DNA from: Argyresthia goedartella
Taxonomy: Eukaryota; Arthropoda; Insecta; Lepidoptera; Argyresthiidae
NCBI GenBank assembly: GCA_949825045.1
Contig: OX463816.1
Coordinates: forward strand, 19,789,243 to 19,853,242
Direction of reading: 5' to 3'
Length of the DNA stretch: 64,000 nt
Below the pieces are notes generated by a model. That model was given only the letters and a program-made list of their open reading frames with translations. It searched no databases and was not told where the DNA came from. The position numbers were made by a program, and so were the translations under genes. This document shows, piece after piece, positions 23,523-34,856 of this stretch (position 1 is the first letter of the stretch; every line of letters begins with the position of its first letter).

Positions 23523-23686
23523 GTCGCTTCATTCGATGATACAGTTAACATAGGTAGTGTATTTAGCCTACACGAGGAATTCGCACGTTTAGAGAATCGA
23601 TTTAATTTGAATCGATTGGTAGTTTTTTTTTTTTGTTGGCCACGCCCGCCTCCGTCTGTCAAACCGTTAGTCGGCCCATGCTTCAT
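23523..23686. repeat. DIRS left terminal inverted repeat
   Basis: GTCGCTTCATTCGATGATAC through GTCGGCCCATGCTTCAT is the reverse complement, with scattered mismatches, of 51218-51378. It includes AATCGATTTAATTTGAATCG and a poly-T tract of about 12. Confidence 0.9.
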
Positions 23687-23743
23687 CCTTTTCTTGTGCG
23701 AGGCAGCGTTCGCACGTGCCTTAGAAAATTCATCGTGATTATT

Positions 23744-23870
23744 ATGCCAAAAAGGAAAAATGAAGAAAAAATCAAGATTTATAAAAGTAAAATCCGAAAA
23801 ATGGAGCAGAAGCAGCGGAAATATAATCGAATTATTTATTCTTCGTCCGAAGACTCCGATAAAGATTCAG
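23744..23870 (+). CDS. DIRS gag-like protein, first exon
   Basis: ATG at 23744 opens a very basic then acidic/Ser-rich peptide (MPKRKNEEK at the start, SSSEDSDKDS at the end; 42 codons plus one base). The frame meets a stop six bases further on, but CAG|GTTAGT at 23871 is a good splice donor, and an acceptor with a T-rich tract (TTTTCTTGGTTTTAG, ending 24199) restores the frame into DRKNKYNTEAEV. I therefore infer a 329-bp spliceosomal intron at 23871-24199, which would be unusual inside a retroelement but has been reported in some DIRS elements. The alternative is a decayed frame. Confidence 0.55.
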
Positions 23871-24199
23871 GTTAGTAAAGTTATGTTTATTAAGTGATAA
23901 TGATAATGTTACAATAGCGCTTAATTATTTCACCTGGAGGTTTACCGTGTGTCATCACGAAGGTAATTCTTGCCGGGATGTTAACCGTGTGTTAACACGG
24001 ATTATAATATTTCGGAACCGTTCAAGGAACGATTTCGTTTTAAGCGCATGTGTATCGAGAAAATAAAGACCTGAAGGTGGATCGAGTATCCTCACGAAGG
24101 CAGTCACGGATAATTATATCCTTCAAATTACTAAGATTAGTATTTGTTTTTCTCGTCTACCCTCTAATAAGTAACATTCGTTATTTTTCTTGGTTTTAG

Positions 24200-24956
24200 A
24201 CCGCAAAAATAAATACAATACAGAAGCTGAAGTCCACAATGGTTCCAACATCGTTTTAGATAACGAGGAGACCAATAATTGTGGCCCAGAACAGGTCCCA
24301 ATGTCCGAATCGGACCTTCCAGTACCGGAAATGGACCCTGAAATCCTCACCGCCTTGGGCGTGTCCACTGAAGAGGCACCGAAATTCGGCCCGAAAATTC
24401 ATGAAAGCTTGTCACGGTTGTGGTTAGCTATTCTTGGAAAGGGAATGAACAAGGAAACGAAAGAGAAACTCGTCAAGGAGTTCCTTACACCAGAATCTTG
24501 CCCGTCACCCGAATGCAGGAGAAAAAAGTAGAAGCTGTACAGCAGCAATTGGGGCAGGATATAACTGCCCTTAATAAGGGCTTGGAACTCCTCTTAGACG
24601 ACAAAGACAGACTTCAAGCCATCAAATATCTCAGCAACAGCTGTAGACTACTATGTGACTGGCACTTTGTAGAAACAGAGGCAAGAAAGAGGTTTGTTAC
24701 TCCGGGTTTGGACGAGTCCTTCTTAAATATAATGCAAGATGTCGACCGGGATGAAATTCTTTTCGGAAACAAGCTTTTGGAAAAAAAAATGGGGGGGGGG
24801 GGGGACAGGACAGGAGCGCAGAGGAAGACCCCGCCGACCAGCAGCCGGAGACCTCCAGCAACACTGCTCAACAGAAGTCATCGACGCAGAGCAAACAGCG
24901 TGCAACATCTCAACAACAATAAAGGTACACGCGGGGAGAATACAGTACTTTTATAA
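24200..24956 (+). pseudogene. DIRS gag-like protein, main part
   Basis: Following the inferred acceptor, the frame reads DRKNKYNTEAEVHNGSNI, an acidic stretch, then ILTALGVSTEEAPKFGPKIH and LAILGKGMNKETKEKLVKEF, a conserved DIRS gag block. The frame stops at 24531 and continues in another frame from about 24515 with VEAVQQQLGQDITALNKGLE and LLCDWHFVETEARKRFVTPG. Between the two a segment expected in relatives seems to be missing. A 12-G run near 24791-24802 marks further decay. The protein would form the element's ribonucleoprotein particle. Confidence 0.7.
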
Positions 24957-25159
24957 TTGTTGGCTTGCAATTACAAAAAAATCTCAAATACTCAAATGGA
25001 TATCGAAAGGTTATTATAAACCATTTTGTACAAAAGTGAGACAAGTCTCAATTCCGTGCAATTCTGCTCCAAACAGCGAGCAGCCTGATATGTTACAGGC
25101 GATCAATAAACTGCTATACCTCTGTGCTAGTACTCCTTGCCATAGAACTAAAAACGATT

Positions 25160-25718
25160 TTTCAGACTCCCAAGCCTAACGGAACAAAAAGATTTATCCT
25201 AAATCTAAAGTCATTAAATACATTTATTTCGACCACCCATTTTAAGATGGTAGACCCTATGGTCTCTGTTCTATAACAGCGGCTAAGCTTGTACCTAAAG
25301 CGGGTTTTATGGCTAATGCCGACTTAAAATAAGCTTACCTTTTAGTCCCTATTGCCAAGGAACATCGTAAATACCTTCATTTAATCAAACTTTTTTCGAA
25401 TTTATCGCTTTACCATACGGATTATCCGTAGCTCCTAGGGTCTTCACTAAACTAATGAGAGAGGTAATTAACCACATTCGCGAAAAGGGCTATAGGTCAG
25501 TGATATATCTTGACGATATCCTGTGTATAGGTGACACTCATGACGAATGTAGCGAAAACGTTAACAGAACATTAGATCTGCTTAAATATCCAGGTTTCGA
25601 CATTAACTTTGATAAAAGCAATCTTGAATCCCGGCAAGTGTGTCGGTTTCTAGGATTTATATACAATACTGTGGATACAACCTTAGCCTGCCTGACGCCA
25701 AACGACAGGGTAACTTAA
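25160..25718 (+). pseudogene. DIRS reverse transcriptase, palm fragment
   Basis: PKPNGTKRFILNLKSLNTFI and THFKMVDPM (about 25165-25260) match the start of the DIRS RT. After several stops the frame from 25455 gives HIREKGYRSVIYLDDILCIG, with the YLDD catalytic motif intact, then CRFLGFIYNT. Numerous stops and frame changes between them show it is dead. The usual role is copying the element RNA into circular cDNA. Confidence 0.75.
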
Positions 25719-25727
25719 ATGTTTAAT

Positions 25728-26231
25728 ATCTATGCTTCGGAACGCACCGGTTTTTGTTGCGCGGATCGACCGCGAGTGATCGGGACATCACTAGCTAGCT
25801 GTCACTTGCATAGAAAAAAAAATGACTAGCTAACTGTCACTTTTGCACATGGTAAAATTGTCGGCGTCAGGTATTCGGGCCTTGGCGGAATGTTAATTAT
25901 AATAATATCGTAACAATCGTCAAGAAATAAGTAGATTTCACGACATCGTAGTGAGTGCTTCGTGCTGTGAAAGGTTGAAGTGGTTCGGTCACCAATTTGT
26001 CGCGTTCGGATAGCGACCCTTGTAGTCGGCAGCATCACGACGGCAACAGCAGCGGCCTACGACGCGAGTAAGATTCGAATCCCATCAACCCCCACCCTCG
26101 TGTTCCTCATCCCGTACTCCCGCCTCGAATTGAGCTTTCGAATGCCGGTCCACGGCGTCAAGGTCAGTACTGCTTGTGACATTCCACTGAAAAACAACCC
26201 TACCAAGATTCCACCCCTTTTCGGTTGAGGC
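25728..26231. other. unidentified about 500-bp insertion in DIRS pol
   Basis: DIRS pol homology breaks off after 25718-25727 and resumes at 26232 with MDLSLKLVRKFSHLPRCSIR. The intervening sequence has no coding resemblance to DIRS. It holds two similar TAGCTA(G/A)CTGTCACTT words (about 25790 and 25830) and one GATTCGAATCCC, which resembles a pol III B box. No clear target duplication was found. Confidence 0.5.
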
Positions 26232-26486
26232 ATGGATTTATCATTAAAGTTGGTTAGAAAATTCTCTCACCTTCCTAGATGTTCGATTAGGGAATTGTTA
26301 CAATCTATTGGCGTCCTCACTGCAGCCTGCCCAGCCGTCAAATATGGTTGGCTATACACCAAGACATTGGAACGTCAGAAATATTTATCCCTTCAGAAAT
26401 ATAATGATATTGAAGCAAAAATTAAACTCTCCAATGTTATTTTACCCGACCTTCAATAGTAGGAACAAAACATCATGTCAAATAGC
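26232..26486 (+). pseudogene. DIRS pol, RT-RNase H connection, left side of Gypsy-2 insertion
   Basis: VRKFSHLPRCSIRELLQSIG and CPAVKYGWLYTKTLE are typical of the DIRS region between RT and RNase H. The frame runs to the Gypsy-2 insertion point, where TAGC is duplicated; the coding sequence resumes at 46573 in the order expected. Confidence 0.75.
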
Positions 26487-27132
26487 TGTGACGGGGCTCC
26501 CTTCGGGCTAGCTCAGCCTGGTTGCCTCGTCCACGAAAGACTTTACACTTCTGCAATGAGCCTAATTTATCTCAATTATAGGGTCTAGCTACGTAGCCTA
26601 AAGTGGGAAAAATTCAGGGAAAGATTGGTTTGGCGGTACGGTATTCCTAACTAGGTGCCGCAAGGTTTATTACAATGACCAAAGGTTATCTAAATCTTAA
26701 CTAATACACAATCTAACTAAGGCTAAGTAATTTACACATATTATAAAAGACGCCCCGAATTCCCTCCTTCACAACCCGTGGCATGAATTTACTGGTAACA
26801 CGGAATGGCCACGCTATCTACGGTTGTGAATGAATATAATGAATACCCCTGGATACCACCCCTTTACGGTTACGGTTCAAATAGCACGCGGGCTCGATAC
26901 TATACGCGGTGACGGAGGTGGGGTGTTGGTAAGTAGAATTAGGTGAGGACGGGCTAGAGGAACGGCGGGATCCCCCACGCAACCAGGGGGTAACCATGAG
27001 ATTGCCTTGGGGGTTTGGAGGAATGGGAAGGGAAAGGATACTCCTCAATTAGCGATCAGGGGGTAACCATGAGACCACCTAGAGAGGAGGGCAGTTGACT
27101 GAGGCCGGAGCGTCGGCCAACTGCAGCTCCGA
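26487..27132 (-). repeat. Gypsy-2 3' LTR, R-U5 side (left of insertion)
   Basis: 646 bp matching 44919-45568. It ends with GCAGCTCCGA (27123-27132), the copy of the target duplication at the non-LTR 3' end. The two LTRs share a 76-codon minus frame here, which only reflects LTR identity. Confidence 0.88.
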
Positions 27133-27244
27133 TCATCATCAAGCAATCTTCTCACGCACCCATTCTGGGGCGTGGGGAGTCAGGGTCAGATCATCGGATC
27201 TCTTCCTGAGGAACCCCGATGACCTGTCCACTCCTATGGACAGG

Positions 27245-27766
27245 TCATCGGGGGGCCCTCGCGGGCGTTGGAGATCTTCTCACTTGGGGTGTTCCATTGG
27301 ATGATCGCCGGCTAGGCAACCAGGTCGCGTGGCAGGTGGCGGCGGTCGGGTGGGCGCGCGTGGTACGGCGCCATGTCGCGGATATGCGGATGTTGTGAGG
27401 TATCCGCACGCGCGAACATGCCCTTCGCCAGCCTCTGGACAAACTGGTCCACTGTTTCCCATCTGAGGTCCCTCTGGATCGTCGCATTCCTCACGTAGCG
27501 GGGGGTGTCGACGATGGTACGCAAAGAGAGGTTCTCTTGGGCTCGGAGTCTCCGTTTGTTCGTCTCCGAGCACAGGGCGTACCATGCCAGGGGCCGCGTA
27601 GGTGAGGCGGGATCTCACGTAGCACTTGTAGATCCCGAGCTTCGCCCTCAGAGGGAGGCTGGAGTCAAGAAGTGGACGCAGCTTGGCGCGTGACACCTTG
27701 ACCTGGTTGACGACGTTGTCGACATGTTGCTTCATGGTGAGCCAGCGATCTATGGTCACTCCCAGG
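27245..27766 (-). pseudogene. Jockey-type RT, C-terminal part (left of hAT)
   Basis: TIDRWLTMKQHVDNVVNQVK and KLGIYKCYVRSRLTYAAP match the thumb region after the RT palm of the copy at 55159-57525. A frameshift near 27590 moves the end (LSLRTIVDTPRYVRNATI) into another frame. The segment is cut by the hAT insertion at 27767 and continues at 30483. Confidence 0.82.
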
Positions 27767-30482
27767 CAGTGGCGGCTGTACCTTAAGTGCGCCCGTGCGC
27801 CGCACTACCATTTTAAATCTAGCCATTCTCCCTATCTAATAAATTAAACTTTCACAGTTATGTTATATACCTATCATTACCCATCCATCCATACTGCCCT
27901 ATACAGAAATTAAATATCTGATTATAAATGTTTTGTTATTACGAGGTAAATAAAAACAGACTATCCTGTTTTGATTTCTACTGCAAAGGAGTTAAAGCTT
28001 ATTTTAGCTTGAACAAAATCGGCCCCGTGCGCTCGGGAAAGCGCACGCCGCTAGCTCATACGACTCCTATGAAACACGGTGCAAACAGCTCGGCGCGTGA
28101 GACGGAAGATGAGTAGTACAAAATGTATGCAGATTTAGGATAGATTCGTGCGCCGCACGCGACCGGAAATTGCCGAAAGAATACGAAAGCGCGGGGCGCC
28201 GCGCCGCGTGACCCCGAGGCCTTGACCTACGCTCGATGCACTTGTCGTCAGTCAGTTGTTGTTTGCGCGCACTTGCGGTTAATTGTATTAGAGTGAATAA
28301 TGAGTGAATACAATATTGACTTTATAAAATCAAATAGGACATATGACAACAAATTAAGTATTAAATCAGCTGGACCGCCCCGGCCTTTTCTAACAATAAA
28401 ACAGGCGTGCAAAACAAAAAACAAATCGTTTACTAGAACTTTTAAAATGGAAATGTACGACAAAAAGAAGTGGTTATGTGGATGTGAGAGACTAAATGCT
28501 TTTTTTTGCTTTCCCTGTGTTATTTTCGGCGGAAAGCGATTTGGACGGAAACGGGAGTCAAAGACTTGACTCATTTGGGGGAAAAAATAAAAAAGCATGA
28601 TTCTTTGCAAGTTCACCTGCAAAATGTTTTGAGTATGTCTGTGTTAGGCACCGTAGATATCCGAAACCAATTAGATTCTGTTTATCGAGCCAACACACAA
28701 AAGCACAACGAACAAGTTGAAAAAAATAGGTATATATTATCGCGCCTAATCGACTGTGTCAAATTTTGTGGAGCGTTTGAATTAGCTTTGCGAGGCCACG
28801 ATGAAACAACTGAATCCCAGAATGCTGGTGTGTTTCGTGGCCTTGTGGATTTTGTGTCCGAGTTGGATGGCGTAATGAGGGAGCATCTTTCAGCATCGAA
28901 GGTTTATAAAGGTACGTCAAAAACTATCCAAAACGACATATTAGACTCTATTTTGGCTGTATACCACTCTGAATTAACGGAAAAGGTGAAAAAATGTGAT
29001 TACGTCGCAATTCAAGCTGACGAAACTACCGATGTATCAACAATTATGCAGATGGTAATGATTATCAGGTACGAAAATAATGGACAGGTACATGAACGAT
29101 TTTGGAAGTACTTAACACCACAATCACATACTGCTGACGGGCTTAGTTCTGCTTTACTCACAGAATTACAGAATTTACAAATAAGTCAAGAACAACTGAT
29201 AGCGCAATGTTATGATGGTGCCTCTGTGATGAGCGGAAATGTTGGTGGAGTGCAGGCTAAAATAAAAAGTGTGTATCCAGGTTGCACAATTTGTTCACTG
29301 TTATGCTCACCAACTGAATTTAATAATTGAAAAAAAGTGTATGTCTAAACAAAACGGTACAGAAGTTTTTTGCTAATCTCCAAGGTTTTCCAAAGTTTTT
29401 TTCCCGTTCAACTAAACGTACAGAGGTTTTTAAAAAAATTGTGTCAAAGAGGATTCCTGCTGCCCCACAAAGCAGATGGAACTTCAATCCTCGTACAGTC
29501 AACTCAGTCTATACCTACAAAGATGCTTTAAAAGAATGCATGACCAGCATAATGGAATCTGAAAACGATACAAACACTATAAACCAGGCCGATATGTCAC
29601 TAAGATATCTGAATGATAGTACCTTTTTATAATGGCTCGACTTTTTTCAGACCATTCTGCCACAAAGTGAAATTTTGTTCAAACAGATGCAAAAAAGGAA
29701 TATAGATTTAGTGACCATAAAAAACCACATTCAAAACTTTGAAAAAAGCATTCAGAATGCACGTAACTCTATTGACCAAACTGAAGAGCCAGGTCAGCCA
29801 GCATCTTCAAGAAGAAATCAAACTTCCAGTTCAGCTGTCGCAAAAGAAGTTTGCGATGTAATTATCACGCAAGTGAAAGCCCGATTCCAATTTAGTAATC
29901 ATTTGATCGCCGCCAAATTGTTTTACTGCGAAAACTTTACTGGCTATCGCGCCACTTTTCCCGAAGAAGATTTCAAGACTACAGTTTCGACTTACACCTT
30001 TTTGGACAAATTCAAATTAAAGAATGAGCTGTGTACAATTTACAATCGTGACGATTTTATTAACGCTAATAGTGCAATTGCAATTCTGCAATTTATTTAT
30101 AACAATGATCTCGTCGAGCCTTTTTCAGAGACGACAAAACTCTTAAAAATTATATGCACTATTCCAATGACATCAGTTGAGAGCGAGCGATGTTTTTCGA
30201 CACTGAAAAGAATTAAATCATTTTTAAGAAATACCATGACCCAGGATCGGCTCAACGCGCTTTCTGTGCTCAGCATAGAAAAAAAAATTATTCATTCAAT
30301 GCCAGACTTCAATAAAAAAGTCATTGAACATTTCGCGTCAAACAAAGAACGCAGAATTGATCTAAAATATAAATAAAATTTATTTTTTCTTAAATTGCGG
30401 CATTTTATTTGACCCATTCTTTAAAATATTCATTAAAATCATGGAGTGCACCACCGGTTTTCCGAGGCACCAGCCGCCACTG
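27767..30482 (+). mobile_element. hAT DNA transposon (2716 bp) with perfect 8-bp target duplication
   Basis: The target duplication CTCCCAGG lies at 27759-27766 and 30483-30490. Terminal inverted repeats CAGTGGCGGCTG and CAGCCGCCACTG are exact over 12 bp. The transposase frame on the plus strand occupies most of the element. Excising it and one duplication copy restores the non-LTR RT sequence, as the undisturbed copy at 46200 and 55385 shows (CACTCCCAGGTACTTCACCT). Confidence 0.95.
28300..30376 (+). pseudogene. hAT transposase (ZMYM/TTF-finger, DUF4371-type), broken
   Basis: The frame starts at ATG 28300 and has a TTF-type zinc finger (KKWLCGCERLNAFFCFPCVI). A frameshift near 28560 leads to SRLIDCVKFCGAFELALRGH, the DUF4371-like region, and QADETTDVSTIMQMV with a catalytic-type Asp. 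Two close frameshifts near 29290 and 29335 (the second at a 7-A run) and one in-frame TAA at 29630 follow. The C-terminus, TIPMTSVESERCFSTLKRIK to about 30300, is the hAT dimerisation domain. Full length would be near 680 residues, normal for the family. It would cut and paste the element; this copy cannot. Confidence 0.88.
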
Positions 30483-31367
30483 CTCCCAGGTACTTCACCT
30501 GCGGAGACCACGCGATGTCCTGTCCTTGGAGCTGGAGTGGTGGTGGAAGGGGGACTGGCCTATGATGAGCGCCTGCGTCTTCCCAACGTTGACGGACAAC
30601 CGCCACTTGGCGAGCCAGTCGGGCAAGATGTCCAGGGTGCGCTGCAGTTTGACGGCAGCGTGCCGAGCCTGGATCGACGACGCGTAGTAGGCAGCGTCGT
30701 CGGCGAAGAGTGCCAGCTGGGCACCAAGCCCGACGGGGATGTCGTCCGTATATTGGGAGTAACAGGCTGGAGACAGGCAGGACCCCTGAGGGACGCCGGC
30801 TGCAACGGGGTGTTCCTCGGAGACGGCGTCTTCCACCATCACTCGGAAGCGGCCATTCTTCACGAAGGAGGCGATGATCTGGACCAGTCTTCTTGGGGCT
30901 GGAGACGTCGACAATTTGTACAGCAACCCTTCGTGCCATACTCTGTCAAACGCCTTCTCCATGTCCAGGAGTACTGCAACAGTGTATTCCTTCTTGTTTA
31001 AACAAACCGTCATGTCATTCAGTACTCTGGTGAGCTGAAGCGGCGTAGAATGCTCGGGCCTGAAGCCGAACTGTTCCGGGCGCGGCTGGATGTGGGGCAG
31101 TAGCTTCGCCAGCAGGAGTTTCTCAAACACCTTTGAGATGGTACTCAGTAGAGTTATCGACCGATAGCTCTCAGGCAGCTTGGAGTCCTTGCCCGGCTTG
31201 GGCAACATGATGACCAAGCCCTCCTTCCTTTGGGTTGGGAAGTGGCCCGTGCGCAAGATACCGTTAAACAGGCGCATAACGGCCGCCACACTACGTGGCG
31301 GCAAATGTAGCAGCGCCATGTTAGGTATGCGGTCTGCGCCCGGGGCTTTCCTGGGCTTGGTACGTCT
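30483..31367 (-). pseudogene. Jockey-type RT core (between hAT and Gypsy-1)
   Basis: From the right: LPPRSVAAVMRLFNGILRTG, GLVIMLPKPGKDSKLPESYR, FGFRPEHSTPLQLTRVLND, AVLLDMEKAFDRVWHEGLL, AAGVPQGSCLSPACYS, LALFADDAAYYASS. The catalytic FADD is intact here, unlike in the copy at 54761-59835. The fragment is bounded by the hAT element on the left and the Gypsy-1 LTR on the right, where the target sequence GTCT is duplicated. Confidence 0.9.
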
Positions 31368-31669
31368 TGTAGTGAGGTACTAATTTATTGAAGCACACAC
31401 TAACATTTAATAGGTAATCTGTTTATTTATTACTTTACAGGTTGTTTACGTGCAAATTGTATTCGCGGATAAGAGCGGGAGCGACGTGCGTCCGATGCTG
31501 AGTAGCATTAGCGACTAACTCGGTGGTCGGCAGGCTCGCCCGGCCGGCCAGCGCAGTCGCAGGATCGCATTCTTTCTATTGTTCTTATATCGCGCATCGT
31601 TTACACGGCGCGATTTCAGTAGATTATTATTTTTCTGTCTTTCTTTATGTTTTAGATCACATCGCCACA
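31368..31669 (-). repeat. Gypsy-1 3' LTR
   Basis: TGTAGTGAGGTAC to ATCGCCACA on the plus strand; on the coding strand it begins TGTGGCGATG and ends CTCACTACA. Confidence 0.95.
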
Positions 31670-31681
31670 CACTCCCCTCCA
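31670..31681 (-). other. Gypsy-1 polypurine tract
   Basis: On the minus strand GGAGGGGAGTG lies immediately before the 3' LTR, the expected primer for plus-strand DNA synthesis. Confidence 0.75.
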
Positions 31682-31690
31682 GAGACCGGG

Positions 31691-32900
31691 TTACGGGCGA
31701 TATATATCCGGAAGTCTTACTCTTCTTCCAGATCGTGTTCTACGTTCCGTTTCAGGTTCAGGTGATGGTGGTGGTGGTGATAATCTAATCTTTTCTTTTT
31801 CAGGTGCATCGAATGTCTGTCTGGAGTAATCAGATGGAGTATCTACGAGTGTATATGCTGGCTTCAGTCTATCAATGGTCACGGTAAGTGTTTTTCCATT
31901 AGCGATTATTTTAAATACTTTCTCGTTTCTTTCCAGAACTCTGTGTGGTCCAGTGTAAGCGGGTTGCAGTGGTCGGCGGTGAGCATCATCTCGTAGGAAT
32001 ACGTGAGTAGTAGTCTTGAGATCTTTATATACAAATATCGACTTTTTGCAGTGTCTTGACGTTGGTTGCGGCTGGATTGCGGTAGCAAATTCTCTAAGCC
32101 GTGCGGTGAAGTCGGTGACATCTGTAGTTGTGTTTGTATTGGAGCTGAAGACTTCTCCTGGCAATCTTAGTGTTTCACCGTAGACAAGTTCTGCAGAGCA
32201 TGTTTGTAGGTCTTCTTTGTATGCACATCTTATGCCCAATAGTACTAATGGTAGTGTCTCTGTCCAGTTTGCATTTCCATGGCATGTTATTGCGGCTTTT
32301 AATTGTCTATGGAATCTTTCGACTAGACCGTTGCAGGCTGGGTGGTATGCCGTCGTTCTTTTGTGGTGGAATCCAGCTATCTCTGACAGGTACTTGAATA
32401 GAGCGGATTGAAATTGTGTTCCTCTATCAGTTATAATTTCAGCTGGACATCAGAAGCGGGCTATCCATCCTGACAGGAGAGCTCTTGCTACTGTTTCGGC
32501 TGATATATCTGTGATCGGTATCGCCTCAGGCCATCGTGTGAATCTGTCTACTGCGGTTAAGCAATATTTGTAACCATGGGATACTGGCATTGGTCCGATC
32601 AGGTCGATATGCAGGTGAGTAAATCTTGCTCTTGGAATTTGAAATGTGCCTAGAGGGGACGACACATGCCTTGTTATTTTTTATCTTTGGCATGCGTGAC
32701 ATGTTCTGGCCCACTCACGGCAATCTTTGCGTATATTTGGCCAAACGTAGCGCTGCGATATCAGTTTTATTGTTGCGTTAGCGCCGGGGTGGCTCAATGA
32801 ATGCAGGTTTTCATAGACTGGACGTCGCATTTCTTTCGGTACGTACGGTCGAGTTATGTCAGTTGTTGCATCTCCATATAGTTTTATGTCCGTTCCAGGT
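31691..32900 (-). pseudogene. Gypsy-1 integrase
   Basis: In minus-strand order: a zinc-binding region (about 32820-32690), then [20 protein letters not shown] (first Asp), EIITDRGTQF (second Asp) and GLVERFHRQLK (Glu), so the DDE triad is visible. The C-terminus (31691-32239) has HRVLERNEKVFKIIANG, a typical gypsy integrase tail. In-frame stops lie at about 32683 (after the ACQR motif) and 32450 (before CPAEIITD). The frame differs from the upstream RT frame by a shift near 32930. Confidence 0.88.
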
Positions 32901-34856
32901 ATTGAGATCTTTGTCAGTCTTAGTGATCTCTCCGTCCAGTAAGTTTTTTAATTCTAAATCGTTTTCTTGTAGTTTTGCCAACGTTGCCAGATCTATTGGT
33001 TGTGATAGTTCCTCTATTCTTGAAAGGGTATCTGCCACAACATTATCTTTTCCGGATATGTGTTGTATATCTGTGGTGAATTGCGATACGTAATCCAGGT
33101 GGCGAAATTGTCTCGGCGAGCATTTGTCTTTTCGCTGATGAAATGCGAAGCAGATTGGTTTGTGATCAGTGAAAATCGTAAAATGACGTGCTTCAACGAA
33201 ATGGCGAAAGTGTTTTATTGCCTCATAAATAGCCAGTAGCTCTCTATCATACGCTGAGTATTTCTGCTGTGCTGGAGTTAGTTTTCTTGAAAAGAATGCC
33301 AGCGGTTGCCAGTTGCCGTTTGCATGCTGTTGTAGGACCGCTCCTAGTGCAGTATCCGAGGCATCTGTCACTATTGCTAATTTTGCCTTCAGGTCTGGGA
33401 ATGCTAGGAGTGCAGCTTGGCATAGACTCTCTTTGCAATTTTCAAATGCCTTTGTTGTTGTTTCATCCGAGATATCCACTGGATGTGAACCTTTTATTGA
33501 TCCGACGAGTAGAGCATTAAGTGGTGCTTGTAATTTCGCCGCGTCGGGTATGAATCTTCGATAAAAGTTGGTCATCCCCAGAAAGCGCCTTAGTTCTCTG
33601 GCGTTTTTTGGTGTGGGGAAGTTTTTTATAGCTTCGACTTTGGTTGCTTCTGGTTTCACGCCTTCTGCTGATACGTTATACCCCAAGAATGTGACTTCTG
33701 ATACGCCGAATTTGCATTTGGAAGTGTTCATGACCATGTTATATTCTTTTAGCCTGGTGAATATCTGGTGCAGGTGGACTTCGTGGGATTTTTCATCTGG
33801 TGAGTATATTAAAAAATCGTCCAGGTAGGGGTAGCAGAATTCGTCGAGTCCGCGGGTCATTTCGTCGACAAAGCGCTGGAAGGTCTGACCCGCGTTTCTT
33901 AGACCGAAGTTCATGAATGGGTATTCAAATAGTCCGAAAGGTGTAGTTATTGCGGTCTTGCATATGTCTTCCTCCGCGACTTTTAGCTGGTTATAAGCTT
34001 TCACCAAATCGATTGTCGAGAATACATGACAGCCTGACAAATTATGAGTAAAGTCATGTATGTGTCGTATCGGGTAGCGATCGGGTATTGTTCTCGCGTT
34101 TAGTTGGCGGTTGTCTCCACATGATCTCCATCCTGCATCTTTCTTTGGTGCTAGGTGAAGCGGTGATGACCAGGGGCTGTCTGATGGTCTGACTGTTCCA
34201 CTCATTAGCATTTCGTCGAACTCTTGTTTGGCAATTTTTAGTTTGTCCGGTGCGAGACGACGTGGTGTGCTGAATACTGGCGGGCCTGGTATAGTCTTTA
34301 TGTGGTGGACTGTGGTATGGTTGCTGCTGCGATTGGTACCTGATGGGCGTGTGATCTCAGGAAACTCCTTTAAAATATTCATGTATTTCGATTCGCCCGT
34401 TAATGTCTTTACTGAAGATATTGTGACCGACGAAGATACTGATACTGCTGACGACGTAAGAATGGTGGTGTTGTCTATAAGTCGTTGGTTTCGAACGTCG
34501 ACCATCAAATTGAAAAATGATAGAAAATCGACGCCGATAATTGGCTTCGTGACATCTGCTACCGTGAATCGCCAAGGGAAGTCTCTGCGTAGCCCCAGGT
34601 TGAGAATCATGTGCACATATCCGTATGTTGCTATGTTCGTCCCGTTCGCAGCATACAGCGTATAGTCGGTTTTGGGTCGGCTTTGTCGTAGTAATTGTTT
34701 TGGGAAGACACAAAGATCGCTGCCTGTATCAACAAAAAATTGTGTCTTGGTTTTTTGGTCTGTGACATAGAGGCGACCTAAGCTTGGACGATCGGTTGCC
34801 GCCATTAGCGACCGCCCTGATGATTTTCCTTCTTGAAGACGCACGGCTGATGGCAT
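32859..34856 (-). pseudogene. Gypsy-1 protease, reverse transcriptase, RNase H
   Basis: A 665-codon frame. Residues about 30-45 hold the aspartic protease motif FFVDTGSDLCVFP. RT follows with VFSTIDLVKAYNQLKVAEED, FGLRNAGQTFQRFVDE and PYLDDFLIYS. RNase H has LAIVTDASDTALGAVLQQ and YDRELLAIYEAIKHFRHFVE, then FTDHKPI and DYVSQFTTDIQHISGKDNVV. The end of the frame (LLDGEITKTDKDLN) runs out of frame with the downstream integrase. It overlaps gag by about 50 bases in another frame, as usual where pol is made by frameshifting. All catalytic motifs are present. Confidence 0.93.

Noticed and set aside
26818..27048. 76-codon minus frame conserved in both Gypsy-2 LTRs (also 45254-45484)
   Set aside because: The LTRs are copies of one sequence, so a shared frame is expected. 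Differences between the two copies show no protein-like constraint, and there is no domain.
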